A DNA stretch of 64,000 bases from Flavobacteriaceae bacterium (GTDB lineage: Bacteria > Bacteroidota > Bacteroidia > Flavobacteriales > Flavobacteriaceae). The DNA lies in assembly GCA_029238515.1 (NCBI GenBank), contig JAQWFW010000020.1:40189-104188 (forward strand). Reading direction: 5' to 3'. Below the pieces are notes generated by a model. That model did not search any database. It had not been told where the DNA came from and saw only the letters and a program-made list of their open reading frames with translations. This document shows, in pieces, positions 36,790-45,469 of the stretch (position 1 is its first letter; every line of letters begins with the position of its first letter). The position numbers and the translations under genes are program-made.

Positions 36790-37786
36790 ATGAGGAATCT
36801 CGTTGAGACAAGGTAGAATCAATCACAACGGAATAATTTATATTGGATTTACTTTCTAATTGTTCCAACAACAAAGTTGCTGCTGTTTTTCCCATCGTAT
36901 AACTATGCTGATTGATGGTCGTGAGTTCGGGTGCAAGATAAGGTGCCATACGTTCGCTTACATAACCAATTACAGCCATGTCGTCGGGGATTTTTTTGTT
37001 GAGTTCTCTGGCGACTTTGTAAGATGCAAATGAGGCATCTGTATCAAGTGCAATCACAGCGTCAACAGGGTGTTGCTCCATGTACTTTTTCAAAGCAAGT
37101 GCTACACCATCGCGATTCGACTCTAAAATAACAGGGGTCAATCCGGCTTTATCAATTGCTTTTTGGTATCCTTTTGTTCTTTGTTTTCCAACATTCAAAT
37201 TGTTGATTGCAGACAACAAAACAATATGCTTTCTTTGGGCTTTAATGAGTCCTTGGGTAGCTTCAGAAATGGCTGTATAATCATTGGTGGTCACTTTGGT
37301 GCAAGGGATTGAATGAATTACACGGTCGAACATCACTATTGATTTTTCATCATTAAGTGCATCTTCAAAATGACTAAAATCTTCAAGAGTTTGTGTTTCT
37401 TCTGAAACAGCAACAATAAATCCGTCAACCACACCATTACTTAGCATATCAAAATTGTCTACTTCTTTGTCGTGGGATTCTTTAGTCAAGCAAACAATAG
37501 TGCTGTATTTTGTTTGAGAAATTACGCTTTCTATACCATACAGAGCACGCGCAAAAAAACTGTTTTGAACAGAAGGTATCACTACAGCAATGGTATTGGT
37601 ACGTCCAGATTTTAAGCCCAAGGCAATTTTATTGGGTCTGTAATTGTGTAATTTTGCTAGCTCTACAATACGCTTTTTGGTAGCATCACTGATTTCGTGA
37701 CTATCGTTTAGTGCCTTTGAAATTGTTGAAATTGACACGCCTAAAATGGACGCTAGTTCTTTTAAAGTAATTTTGCTACTTGCCAT
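36788..37786 (-). CDS. LacI family transcriptional regulator
   Basis: 332-residue repressor/activator. HTH and hinge helix at about 1-60: KITLKELASILGVSISTISKALNDSHEISDATKKRIVELAKLHNYRPNKIALGLKSG. The rest is a periplasmic-binding-like effector domain (NTIAVVIPSVQNSFFARALYGIE, DGFIVAVSEETQT, VIGYVSERMAPYLAPELTTINQ). The inducer and targets are unknown; no sugar gene lies next to it, and the adjacent ammonium genes are separated by a terminator. A regulator acting on distant genes is as likely as a local one. Confidence 0.92.
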   Translation of the reverse strand: MASSKITLKELASILGVSISTISKALNDSHEISDATKKRIVELAKLHNYRPNKIALGLKSGRTNTIAVVIPSVQNSFFARALYGIESVISQTKYSTIVCLTKESHDKEVDNFDMLSNGVVDGFIVAVSEETQTLEDFSHFEDALNDEKSIVMFDRVIHSIPCTKVTTNDYTAISEATQGLIKAQRKHIVLLSAINNLNVGKQRTKGYQKAIDKAGLTPVILESNRDGVALALKKYMEQHPVDAVIALDTDASFASYKVARELNKKIPDDMAVIGYVSERMAPYLAPELTTINQHSYTMGKTAATLLLEQLESKSNINYSVVIDSTLSQRDSS

Positions 37787-37797
37787 GATTTATTGAT

Positions 37798-37834
37798 TAA
37801 AAAAAGTCCTCAGTCATGAAAATGACCGAGGACC
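37798..37834 (-). terminator. Terminator of the PII-amt1 unit
   Basis: On the minus strand GTCCTCGGTCAT-TTTC-ATGACTGAGGAC (one mismatch) is followed by seven T. It lies 27 bp after the amt1 stop and separates it from the LacI gene. Confidence 0.87.
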
Positions 37835-37861
37835 AAAAGTACAAATTAATTAACAAAAATA

Positions 37862-39079
37862 CTATTCTGAATAAGCACTCATTCCGTGCTCATGAATATC
37901 AAGTCCTTGCACTTCTTCTTTTTCACTAACACGAATACCAAGAGTCAATTTCAGCCCACCAATGATGATGATTGAAGCGAGAATACAAGCTCCAGCATAG
38001 GCAGAAACGCCACCCAATTGACTAACCAACTGCTCTGTAGAAGCCAGTGCTCCAAAAATACCTACAGCAAGCGTACCCCAAATACCACACACCAAGTGTA
38101 CAGCAATTGCTCCTACTGGATCATCAAGTCGTAAACGGTCGATAAGTGAAACCGCAGAGACAATCAAAACTCCTGCTATTGCACCAATCCATACCGCATC
38201 CATAGGGCTCATCTGATCGGCACCTGCAGTAATACCCACAAGTCCACCCAAAATTCCGTTGAGGAACATGGTTAAGTCTAAATTCTTGAACACTATTGTT
38301 GATGCAATAGCGGCAAAAACACCACCAGCAGCGGCAGCAATACAGGTTGTAACTAAGGTAAGAGAGGTTAATTCTGGATCAGCCGAAAGTACCGATCCGC
38401 CGTTGAATCCAAACCATCCTAACCATAGAATCAAAACACCGGCAGTTGCCAATGGAATGTTGTGTCCAGGGATCGCTTGAACTTTTCCATCTTTGATTTT
38501 TCCGATACGTGCACCTAATAAGATGACGGCAACAAGTGCTGCCCATCCGCCTACAGAGTGAACCAATGTTGATCCTGCAAAATCATAAAATGGTGTGTCG
38601 AGCTGATCCAAAAATCCGCCGCCCCATTTCCAAGATCCTAAAATGGGATATACAAATCCTACATATAAAACCGTAAAGATCATAAATGATCCTATTTTCA
38701 TTCGTTCGGCTACAGCACCTGAAACAATTGTTGCTGCGGTTGCTGCAAACATCCCTTGGAATAAAAAGTCTGTCCAGTAGGTATACCCTTCATTATAGGC
38801 CAAATCCAAAACGCCTTCTAATAACGGTGCTTCCAAGCCAAATCCAGCAAAACCAAAAACGCCGAGAGTACCTTCTGCAAAACCAGGGTACATTAGATTA
38901 AATCCAACAATAGCATAAAGCAAAAGTCCAGAGGTAATGATAAAAATATTTTTAAATAATATGTTGATGGCATTTTTTTTACGTGTAAGGCCGATTTCTA
39001 AAAAAGCAAAACCGGTGTGCATAAAAAATACCAATGCCGTACAGATCATCATCCATACATTGTTTGTTGTCAATTCCAT
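37862..39079 (-). CDS. amt: Ammonium transporter 1
   Basis: 405-residue Amt/Mep/Rh channel with about 11 membrane helices in the inner membrane. Twin-His residues are in GSTLVHSVGGWAALVA and AIAVHLVCGIWGTLAVG; the conserved AGF...ET-like N-terminus is FFMHTGFAFLEIGLTRKKN, and LWLGWFGFNGGSVLS is a family signature. No cleaved signal is evident. It starts 31 bp after the PII gene stop, the usual amtB-glnK pairing but with PII first. The C-terminal tail KEEVQGLDIHEHGMSAYSE is the region that PII contacts. Confidence 0.95.
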   Translation of the reverse strand: MELTTNNVWMMICTALVFFMHTGFAFLEIGLTRKKNAINILFKNIFIITSGLLLYAIVGFNLMYPGFAEGTLGVFGFAGFGLEAPLLEGVLDLAYNEGYTYWTDFLFQGMFAATAATIVSGAVAERMKIGSFMIFTVLYVGFVYPILGSWKWGGGFLDQLDTPFYDFAGSTLVHSVGGWAALVAVILLGARIGKIKDGKVQAIPGHNIPLATAGVLILWLGWFGFNGGSVLSADPELTSLTLVTTCIAAAAGGVFAAIASTIVFKNLDLTMFLNGILGGLVGITAGADQMSPMDAVWIGAIAGVLIVSAVSLIDRLRLDDPVGAIAVHLVCGIWGTLAVGIFGALASTEQLVSQLGGVSAYAGACILASIIIIGGLKLTLGIRVSEKEEVQGLDIHEHGMSAYSE

Positions 39080-39110
39080 AATTTATTTCTTAAAAGTTGT
39101 CGTGGTTATT

Positions 39111-39449
39111 TTAGTTTAGAGTTTCTCCGCCTTTTTCTCCGGTACGGATACGGTATGCTTCGTTGATGTCGCTGACAAATATTTTTCCATCACCTACTTC
39201 ACCTGTAGCTCCAGAATCTAAAATGGCGTTGATGGTGACTTCTAAAAAATCATCATTAACGACAATGGATAAAAAACGACGTTGAATATCACTTGTACTG
39301 TAGGCAACACCACGGTACACATGGCCTTCCTTTTCGTTACCTAACCCAGTAACGTCCCAGTAGGAAAAGAAATTTACACCAACTTCGTGAAGAGCTTTTT
39401 TTACAGAAGAAAATTTTGATTTTCTAATGATTGCTTCTACTTTTTTCAT
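39111..39449 (-). CDS. P-II family nitrogen regulator
   Basis: 112-residue signal protein that binds ATP/ADP and 2-oxoglutarate and gates Amt. ATG 39449 (MKKVEAIIRKSKFSSVKKALHEVGV) is chosen over in-frame 39506, which adds 19 residues absent in the family. The T-loop GNEKEGHVYRGVAYSTSD keeps the YRGxxY pattern, so a Tyr equivalent to Tyr51 is present. The B-loop is DSGATGEVGDGKIFV, and the C-loop is RIRTGEKG. It is the first gene of the PII-amt1 unit; two 20-bp ACCCC-N10-GGG palindromes lie upstream. Confidence 0.95.
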   Translation of the reverse strand: MKKVEAIIRKSKFSSVKKALHEVGVNFFSYWDVTGLGNEKEGHVYRGVAYSTSDIQRRFLSIVVNDDFLEVTINAILDSGATGEVGDGKIFVSDINEAYRIRTGEKGGETLN

Positions 39450-39499
39450 AATTACTATTTTTAGTTTTGAATGCTCAAAAATATTCAAAATAGAAACAA

Positions 39500-39519
39500 A
39501 CCCCATGAAAAAAAGGGTG
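39500..39519. promoter_or_regulatory. ACCCC-N10-GGGTG palindrome, PII-amt1 site 1
   Basis: ACCCCAT-N6-AAGGGTG, 51 bp upstream of the PII start. Same 20-bp spacing as the sites at 39554 and 41042. Probable operator of a nitrogen-responsive regulator. Confidence 0.55.
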
Positions 39520-39553
39520 CTAAATGTAAATATTTATCAAATATTTAATTAAC

Positions 39554-39573
39554 ACCCCATATTTTATAGGGAT
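39554..39573. promoter_or_regulatory. ACCCC-N10-GGGAT palindrome, PII-amt1 site 2
   Basis: ACCCCAT-N6-TAGGGAT, 54 bp further upstream than site 1, in the gap between amt2 and PII. Confidence 0.6.
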
Positions 39574-39600
39574 ATACAAAATATATATACTAAAAATAAA

Positions 39601-39632
39601 GAAACCTTAGAAAAGTCTAAGGTTCCTTTATT
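39601..39632 (-). terminator. Terminator of amt2
   Basis: AACCTTAGA-AAAG-TCTAAGGTT hairpin; on the minus strand it is followed by a T-rich run. It lies 50-80 bp after the amt2 stop. Confidence 0.75.
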
Positions 39633-39684
39633 GGGTCTACTAATTCAAAACTAACATAATAGAGTTCTGTAGAAATAAAGTAAT

Positions 39685-40956
39685 TTATTCTCTAGTTCTT
39701 TTTCCTGGATAAGCAAGTGAGCCATGCTCAGAAACATCCAATCCAGCAATTTCTTCTTCTTCAGTAACACGCAAACCAATTGTAGCTTTTAAGATACCGA
39801 ATACAACAAATGATAATACAACAGCCCACAACATGTAGGATAATGCACCAACTAATTGAGCTACAAACTGAGCAGAACCACCACCATTGAATAAACCAAT
39901 AGCTTCTTCACCGCTCACACCCCAAAGGCCAATAACGATTGTTCCCCAGAATCCAGCAACACCGTGTACTGAGGCAGCGCCGATAGCATCGTCAATTTTA
40001 AGTTTTTTCTCGATGAACTCAATAGAGAACACAACGATTACACCACCAATAAGTCCTGCAAGTACAGCACCACCTTCGGTCATGTTACCACATCCAGCAG
40101 TAATACTTACCAATCCAGCCAAAGCACCATTAAGTGTTTGTGCCAAGTTTGGTTTTCCATACCAAATCCAAGTTGTGATCAGTGCACCTAAAGCACCAGC
40201 AGCAGCAGCTAAGTTTGTAACTACAACAACTGCAGAAGCACCAACAGCATCGTCGCCACCCCAAGCTAATTGAGATCCACCATTAAATCCAAACCATCCT
40301 AACCAAAGAATAAATACACCAAGTGTAGATAAGATTTGGTTGTGCCCTGGAATTGGTACAACTTTTCCATCAATATATTTTCCGATACGTGGTCCTACCA
40401 TGTAGGCCGCTACAAGCGCAGCAAAACCACCAACACCATGTACAATTGAAGACCCTGCAAAGTCAATGAATTCTGCTTCAAAAGCAGTATTCAACCAACC
40501 ACCGTTCCATTCCCAACCTCCAGCGATTGGATAAACAAATGCAGTCATGACAACTGTAAAGATTGCATAAGTCGAATACTTAGTACGGCCTGCAATGGCT
40601 CCAGAAACAATTGTTGCAGCTGTTGCAGCAAACATGGTCTGGAAAAACAAATCTGCGCCATCTCCCTGAAGTATACCACTCCAGAAGAACCAGCCATTTG
40701 AAGAATCTCCATACATTAATGAATATCCTACAAACCAATACGTTAATGACCCAACACAAATGTCAAGTAAATTTTTCATCGCGATGTTTACCGCGTTTTT
40801 TGATCGTGTCATTCCAGATTCTACCAATGTGAAACCTGCCTGCATAAAGAATACCAATATACCTGATAAAAGCATCCATAACATCCCCATGTCGCCTTCA
40901 ATGGCTGCAGTGTCTTGAATAACCAAAGGGAGGTGTGTAAATAATGTGTGTAACAT
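39685..40956 (-). CDS. amt: Ammonium transporter 2
   Basis: 423-residue Amt paralogue. An N-terminal stretch MLHTLFTHLPLVIQDTAAIEGD precedes the first helix. Twin-His segments: GSSIVHGVGGFAALVA and AASVHGVAGFWGTIVIG; signature LWLGWFGFNGGSQLAWGG. It ends EEEIAGLDVSEHGSLAYPGKRTRE, close to the Amt1 tail, so both may dock the same PII. It is transcribed from its own promoter (40990-41019) with one full palindrome and a half site upstream. The two channels diverge enough to differ in affinity or regulation. Confidence 0.95.
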   Translation of the reverse strand: MLHTLFTHLPLVIQDTAAIEGDMGMLWMLLSGILVFFMQAGFTLVESGMTRSKNAVNIAMKNLLDICVGSLTYWFVGYSLMYGDSSNGWFFWSGILQGDGADLFFQTMFAATAATIVSGAIAGRTKYSTYAIFTVVMTAFVYPIAGGWEWNGGWLNTAFEAEFIDFAGSSIVHGVGGFAALVAAYMVGPRIGKYIDGKVVPIPGHNQILSTLGVFILWLGWFGFNGGSQLAWGGDDAVGASAVVVVTNLAAAAGALGALITTWIWYGKPNLAQTLNGALAGLVSITAGCGNMTEGGAVLAGLIGGVIVVFSIEFIEKKLKIDDAIGAASVHGVAGFWGTIVIGLWGVSGEEAIGLFNGGGSAQFVAQLVGALSYMLWAVVLSFVVFGILKATIGLRVTEEEEIAGLDVSEHGSLAYPGKRTRE

Positions 40957-40989
40957 AATAAAATTTTTAATTTGTAATTAAAACTATAA

Positions 40990-41019
40990 AGTATAGTTAA
41001 ATTGGTTAATTTTTGTCAA
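40990..41019 (-). promoter_or_regulatory. Promoter of amt2
   Basis: On the minus strand TTGACA (41019-41014), an 18-bp spacer and TATACT followed by TTA (40995-40990). It lies 34 bp upstream of the start codon. The palindrome 41042-41061 sits just upstream of its -35 part, an activator-type position. Confidence 0.6.
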
Positions 41020-41041
41020 AAATATACTTTTTACAAATTAC

Positions 41042-41061
41042 ACCCCTAAAAAAATAGGGGT
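41042..41061. promoter_or_regulatory. ACCCC-N10-GGGGT palindrome upstream of amt2
   Basis: ACCCCTA-N6-TAGGGGT, a perfect palindrome in its arms. A further half site ACCCCCTA starts at 41094. Same motif as at 39500 and 39554. Otherwise the gap 40957-41289 holds nothing I can assign. Confidence 0.65.
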
Positions 41062-41289
41062 ATTATTTAATTTTTATGAAATAAATAATTTACACCCCCT
41101 AAATTTGTGATGTATTAATATTTAAATTATGTTTTTTAATGAATTTGATAATTTTCAAGGACTCAACCAAAGCATCCCTATAAATCAAATAAAGATAAAC
41201 TATCAAAAGAGTCTTTAGAGTGTGTTTTATAACCTTTATGGGCTCTAAATAGACTCCGAAACACCTTCAGATTTGACTCAGCTCTGTTG

Positions 41290-41376
41290 ACAGTCATGCT
41301 GATAGTCATGCTGATGGTCATGCTGAACTTGTTTCAGCATCTCATCCAGCATCTTATCCAGCATCTCATCCAGCAG
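41290..41376. repeat. REP-like palindrome with 12-bp expansions
   Basis: Core hairpin ATGCTGAA-CTTGT-TTCAGCAT at 41320-41340. To its left are two further 12-mers AGTCATGCTGAT (41292, 41304); to its right CAGCATC(T)(C/T)ATC is repeated three times (41335, 41347, 41359). It lies 16 bp after the stop of the GIY-YIG part of the pseudogene and continues that reading frame without a stop. Confidence 0.8.
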
Positions 41377-41391
41377 AACTAATTTTAATTC

Positions 41392-42318
41392 CTAAAGCAT
41401 TAAATCCTTCCAATCAGGATTTATGCTTTCTATTAAGTTTATTTTCCACTGACGATGCCAGCGCTTTAATTGCTTTTCTCTTGCAATTGCGACCCTAACA
41501 TCTCTAAATGTTTCGAAATACACCAATCGCTTTAAATTATAACGCGCAGAAAAAAGTCCGCCTACTCCAGAAGAATGTTCAGAAATTCGACGGTTTAAGT
41601 TATTTGTAACACCAATATATAGTGTGCCATCTTCGCTTGTATACGTAAACGTTCCATTACCATTATCTACTAAAGTCGTTGTGGTTTCACTAGCGCTTAC
41701 AGGTACCCAATTCGTTCCGTTATGTACATAAATATCGCCTGTAGATTCGTCGACATAGATGTCACCAGCGCCTCCTGTTGTACCATTAGTATTCGGATCT
41801 CCTGTTCCGCTTTGCGTAGTGTTGAACGTTGTAGCAGTTCCGTCTTCGCTTGTATAGGTGAATGTGCCATTACCGTTATCTACTAAAGTCGTTGTGGTTT
41901 CACTGGTATTAACCCAAGTATTACCATCATTAACGTAGATATCGCCTGTAGATTCATCAACATAAATGTCGCCAGCGCCTCCTGTTGTACCGTTGGTATT
42001 GGGATCGCCTGTCGCAGACGAAAGACCATCGCCATACATGGCGACCCATTTGGCACCATCCCAAAAGTGATAGCCCACACCAATATCTGCAGCTGCTGTT
42101 GTATTAAAAACCAACAAACCAACCTTATTTTGAGGTACAATGGTTGTTGCATCTGTAGAACTGGTTAACTCTACACGGGGCAAAAGCACCCCTTTATTTG
42201 TGGCCACAACATCCAACATGGTTGAACTGTTTGGCATAACCGTACCAACTCCAACTTGGGAAAAACTAATTGCTTAGTAAAAAAGACTCAGCGCTAAGAG
42301 TAATTTTCTAACGTTCAT
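41392..42318 (-). pseudogene. Surface repeat protein fused to a GIY-YIG nuclease end; nonsense codon in signal peptide
   Basis: Reading from ATG 42318: MNVRKLLLALSLFY, then TAA (42276-42274), then in frame AISFSQVGVGTVMPNSSTMLDV. The first 14 codons are a signal peptide cut by a stop, so the intact secreted protein is not made unless the stop is suppressed; an internal ATG at 42237 could start a cytoplasmic form. The middle is a flavobacterial surface protein start (KGVLLPRVEL...FWDGAKWV) and two 71-residue repeats. From DGTLYIGVTNNLNRRISEH (about codon 228) on it is the GIY-YIG nuclease fold with conserved Arg, AIAREKQLKRW (Glu) and NP, but the first strand with the GIY tyrosine is missing. 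A recombination-made, decayed chimera. Confidence 0.82.
41632..42015 (-). repeat. Two tandem 213-bp units inside the pseudogene
   Basis: Period 213 bp (71 codons), e.g. CTACTAAAGTCGTTGTGG at 41667 and 41880. Each unit encodes GDPNTNGTTGGAGDIYVDES...ETTTTLVDNGNGTFTYTSEDGT. The intact relatives usually carry many such units; here only two remain and the second breaks into GIY-YIG sequence near 41630. Confidence 0.85.
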
Positions 42319-42335
42319 GTGTATAGATTTAAGTT

Positions 42336-42351
42336 GTCATTTTAAAATGAC
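42336..42351. promoter_or_regulatory. 16-bp perfect palindrome before the pseudogene
   Basis: GTCATTTTAAAATGAC, 18 bp upstream of the original start codon 42318. Looks like an operator; the regulator is unknown. Confidence 0.35.
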
Positions 42352-43105
42352 TTGGTTTATTTATTGTTATAATTGTATTTGTTGTTTTTGTTTTTTTATT
42401 GTTCGTGTATGCTTTGTCTTGTGGGCTTATGGTGTACAAAAGCCAGTTCAAAACCCACCTCTACCCTTTGCTAAAAGCAAAAAGGGCTTTGGTGTGTTCG
42501 TGAAAAACAAAAGAATTCAGATTTAAAAATAAAATGGGTTCATTGTTTTTTTCGATTTAGGGTTACATATGTTGTTGTCGTATTCCATGAAGAAGTGAAT
42601 GTTGACGCTGAAATAAATTCAGTGTAACTTGCAAAGTAGTCTTCAGAATAGTTGAGATGAAAAAGTTGAAAAAGAACATTTTGAACCGCTTCTGAGCTTA
42701 GGTCACAAAAACCTAAGTTAGTATAAGTTTGTCCCTTTTGCTCAGTTGCGATCCTCATGCCCTGTCCTACCACAGGCCCTCGGTCTTGCCCCGACCCTTG
42801 AACCACACAGTGTTTCGTGCTGGTAGAAAAATCAAAAATGCAACAGCTAGGTACAGTCTTTGCTTCAATAAGCAAATGACTTGTCGATTGACAAGCATCG
42901 CTAAACCCCAATGAAGAAAAACCGTAAACCCCCTTACACTATTGCATTGAGTCTTTAACAGCATAGTTGCTGTAGTTCAGTATTTTAATGTGTTTTATGT
43001 TTTGGAGCTGTTTCATAATAATGAACACTTTTATTGTCAAAAACTACATTACGTAGTCATCACGAGACAAAGTAAAAACACAAAATCAATAAAAACAAGG
43101 GTCAT
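42352..43105. other. Gene-poor, decayed intergenic stretch
   Basis: No convincing gene. Some frames are open (minus strand 42911-42540, 123 codons, and 42964-42767) but overlap in different frames, lack recognisable domains and have odd composition. Small inverted repeats are seen: CTTAGGT-CACAAAA-ACCTAAG (42697-42717) and CTTGTC-GATT-GACAAG. A locally GC-richer patch at 42730-42830 differs from the surroundings. Best read as remnant DNA between the chimera and metG. Confidence 0.5.
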
Positions 43106-43245
43106 GTAATACTGTAGCTATTTTATGTAATAAGTGGGCGGATTTACGTCATAAGTGGGAAAATTGATGCCATTTTTTTGGACACTTTAGCCCATTTTTG
43201 AATAAAAAAATGAGCAAAAAAAGCACAAAAACGTCAATTTTAGGA
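43106..43245 (+). repeat. Phased-repeat element, copy 2
   Basis: Units GTAATACTGTAG, GTAATAAGTGGG and GTCATAAGTGGG start at 43106, 43127 and 43148 (21-bp steps); GTCAATTTTAGGA is at 43233-43245. Third unit to last motif is 85 bp here and 84 bp in copy 1 (35734-35870). Possibly a terminal part of an insertion sequence. Confidence 0.7.
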
Positions 43246-43396
43246 ATTTTGTTGACATGAGGTATTGGTTTTGAAAATACTACATCAAGGATATTGAGTG
43301 TTGTTTGATAGCCCATCATGAACACTATTTTCAGTATCTCCACACCAAGACCAACTCGAGATTCTCGTCAAAAGTAGTTCGGCATACAAGTTAGGA

Positions 43397-45469
43397 TTAA
43401 CTAATAGGCATTCCGCTGGGAGTTGGATGGGCTTCGTCGGGCTGAACAAATACCAACTGGCCATCATTGGCTCTTGCCATCAAGATCATCCCCTGACTCT
43501 CGACACCACGTAAAGCACGAGGTTTCAAATTACACAAGACAGTAACTTTTTGACCGACAACAGCTTCAGGAGCATAGTTCTCGGCAATTCCAGAAACAAT
43601 GGTCCGTACTTCCGTACCTATATCGACTTTGAGCACCAAAAGTTTTTTGGTTTTTGGCATTTTTTCGGCGGCCACAATAGTACCTATCCGCAAATCCATT
43701 TTAGAAAAGTCTTCGAATGGAATATTGGGTTTTTGAGGAACAACTGTGGTTTGCTGTACATTGGCCGTTTTACTGGCTTCAAGGCGATCTAACTGCGCTT
43801 GAATTTGGTGATCTTCGATTTTGGTAAACAACAAAGAGGGTTTGTCGATGCTATGGCCACTAGGTAAAAGACGTTCTCCTTTGCTTATGGCTTGCCATCC
43901 TGATGGGTTTTGAACGTGTTTCAGTGCCTCGTTCAACCTCAACATTTGCTGAAGTTTTTTTGCAGTAAAGGGTAAAAAGGGCTCTGAAAGTACAGATAGC
44001 CCAGCAGCAATTTGTAAAGCAGTATGCATGATGTTTTGGACACGCTCTGGATTGGTTTTGATGACTTTCCAAGGTTCTTCATCAGCCAAATATTTATTGC
44101 CCGCACGGGCCAGATTCATCAGGACTTGACTCGCTTCTCGGAAACGAAAACGGTCCAAAGATAATGCCAAGGATTTGGGCGTACCTTGCAATTGTTCTAG
44201 TGCAGCTTTGTCCGTCTCAGTCAATGTAGTTGCTTCAGGGATTTCACCACCATAATATTTGTGTGTAAGCACCAAAACTCTGTTGATGAAATTTCCATAA
44301 ATGGCTACGAGTTCGTTGTTGTTGCGTGCCTGAAAATCTTTCCACGTAAAATCGTTGTCTTTGGTTTCAGGCGCTGTAGCAGTAAGCACATAGCGCAAGA
44401 CATCTTGTTGATTGGGGAAATCTTTAAGATAGTCTGGCAACCAAACCGCCCAGTTTTTGGACGTAGAAAGTTTTTGACCTTCCAGATTTAAAAATTCATT
44501 TGCTGGAACATTTTTGGGTAAAATATAACTGCCTTCAGCTTTAAGCATGGCTGGAAAAATGATGCAATGAAACACAATGTTGTCCTTACCTATAAAATGC
44601 AACAAAGTGGTCTCTTTATCTTTCCAATAGGGTGCCCAATCTTTACCTTGTGCTTTGGCCCATTCTTTTGTAGATGAAATATAGCCAATAGGCGCATCGA
44701 ACCACACATATAATACTTTGCCCTCGCCCCCATCTACTGGAACAGGAATACCCCAATCTAGGTCACGCGTAACCGCACGAGGACGCAACCCATCATTGAT
44801 CCACGACATACATTGACCATAAACATTGGGTTTCCAATCCTCTTTGTGTTCATCGCCAATCCAAGATTTTAAAAATTCTTGATGTTGGTCTAAAGGTAAA
44901 TACCAATGTTTGGTGGATTTGAGTTCAGGAGTATGCCCAGAAATCGCCGATTTGGGCTGAATTAAATCTGTAGCGTTGTGGCTAGTCCCACAGGCCTCAC
45001 ACTGATCGCCATAACTTTCTGTATGCCCACATTTTGGACAAGTGCCCACAACAAAACGATCGGCCAAAAATTGCTGTGCTTCAGCATCATACAACTGGTC
45101 TGTGGTTTCTTCCAAAAATGCACCTTTTTGGTGTAAGGTTTTAAAAAACGCTGAAGCTGTTTCGTGATGAATGGTTGCTGAAGTTCTGGAATAATTGTCA
45201 AAAGATATTCCAAATTCATTAAACGAATCTTTTATAATTTTATGATAACGATCAACGATATCTTGCGGACTAACCCCCTCTTTTTTGGCTTTGATGGTGA
45301 TGGGCACTCCATGTTCATCACTACCACAGATGAAGGCCACATCGTGTCCTTGTATGCGCAAGTATCGCGCATAAATATCGGCAGGGACATATACCCCGGC
45401 CAAATGGCCAATATGGAGAGGTCCATTGGTGTAAGGTAAGGCCGCTGTAAGCGTAAAACGTTTTGACAT
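43397..45469 (-). CDS. metG: Methionyl-tRNA synthetase
   Basis: Class I synthetase charging tRNA-Met, cytoplasmic, 690 residues. ATG 45469 gives [29 protein letters not shown]; the longer frame to 45490 is not needed. HIGH is HIGHLAG (about 18-21); the KMSKS counterpart is KLSTS ([13 protein letters not shown]), usual in Bacteroidota. A zinc knuckle [18 protein letters not shown] lies in the connective region (about 148-165). The C-terminal about 110 residues ([18 protein letters not shown]...GMILMA) are the EMAP/Trbp tRNA-binding dimer domain. Divergent from the LD-carboxypeptidase gene. Confidence 0.97.
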   Translation of the reverse strand: MSKRFTLTAALPYTNGPLHIGHLAGVYVPADIYARYLRIQGHDVAFICGSDEHGVPITIKAKKEGVSPQDIVDRYHKIIKDSFNEFGISFDNYSRTSATIHHETASAFFKTLHQKGAFLEETTDQLYDAEAQQFLADRFVVGTCPKCGHTESYGDQCEACGTSHNATDLIQPKSAISGHTPELKSTKHWYLPLDQHQEFLKSWIGDEHKEDWKPNVYGQCMSWINDGLRPRAVTRDLDWGIPVPVDGGEGKVLYVWFDAPIGYISSTKEWAKAQGKDWAPYWKDKETTLLHFIGKDNIVFHCIIFPAMLKAEGSYILPKNVPANEFLNLEGQKLSTSKNWAVWLPDYLKDFPNQQDVLRYVLTATAPETKDNDFTWKDFQARNNNELVAIYGNFINRVLVLTHKYYGGEIPEATTLTETDKAALEQLQGTPKSLALSLDRFRFREASQVLMNLARAGNKYLADEEPWKVIKTNPERVQNIMHTALQIAAGLSVLSEPFLPFTAKKLQQMLRLNEALKHVQNPSGWQAISKGERLLPSGHSIDKPSLLFTKIEDHQIQAQLDRLEASKTANVQQTTVVPQKPNIPFEDFSKMDLRIGTIVAAEKMPKTKKLLVLKVDIGTEVRTIVSGIAENYAPEAVVGQKVTVLCNLKPRALRGVESQGMILMARANDGQLVFVQPDEAHPTPSGMPIS

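Noticed and set aside
41290..41376. CRISPR array
   Set aside because: Units are 12 bp and contiguous, arranged around one hairpin, without spacers; no cas gene in the window.
42540..42911. 123-codon frame on the minus strand upstream of metG's end
   Set aside because: No recognisable domain, overlapped by another open frame in a different phase, unusual composition; treated as decayed DNA rather than a gene.
43149..43343. 64-codon frame on the minus strand at the second phased-repeat copy
   Set aside because: Same reason: it crosses the repeat and A-rich DNA; no family pattern and nothing in common with the frame over copy 1.
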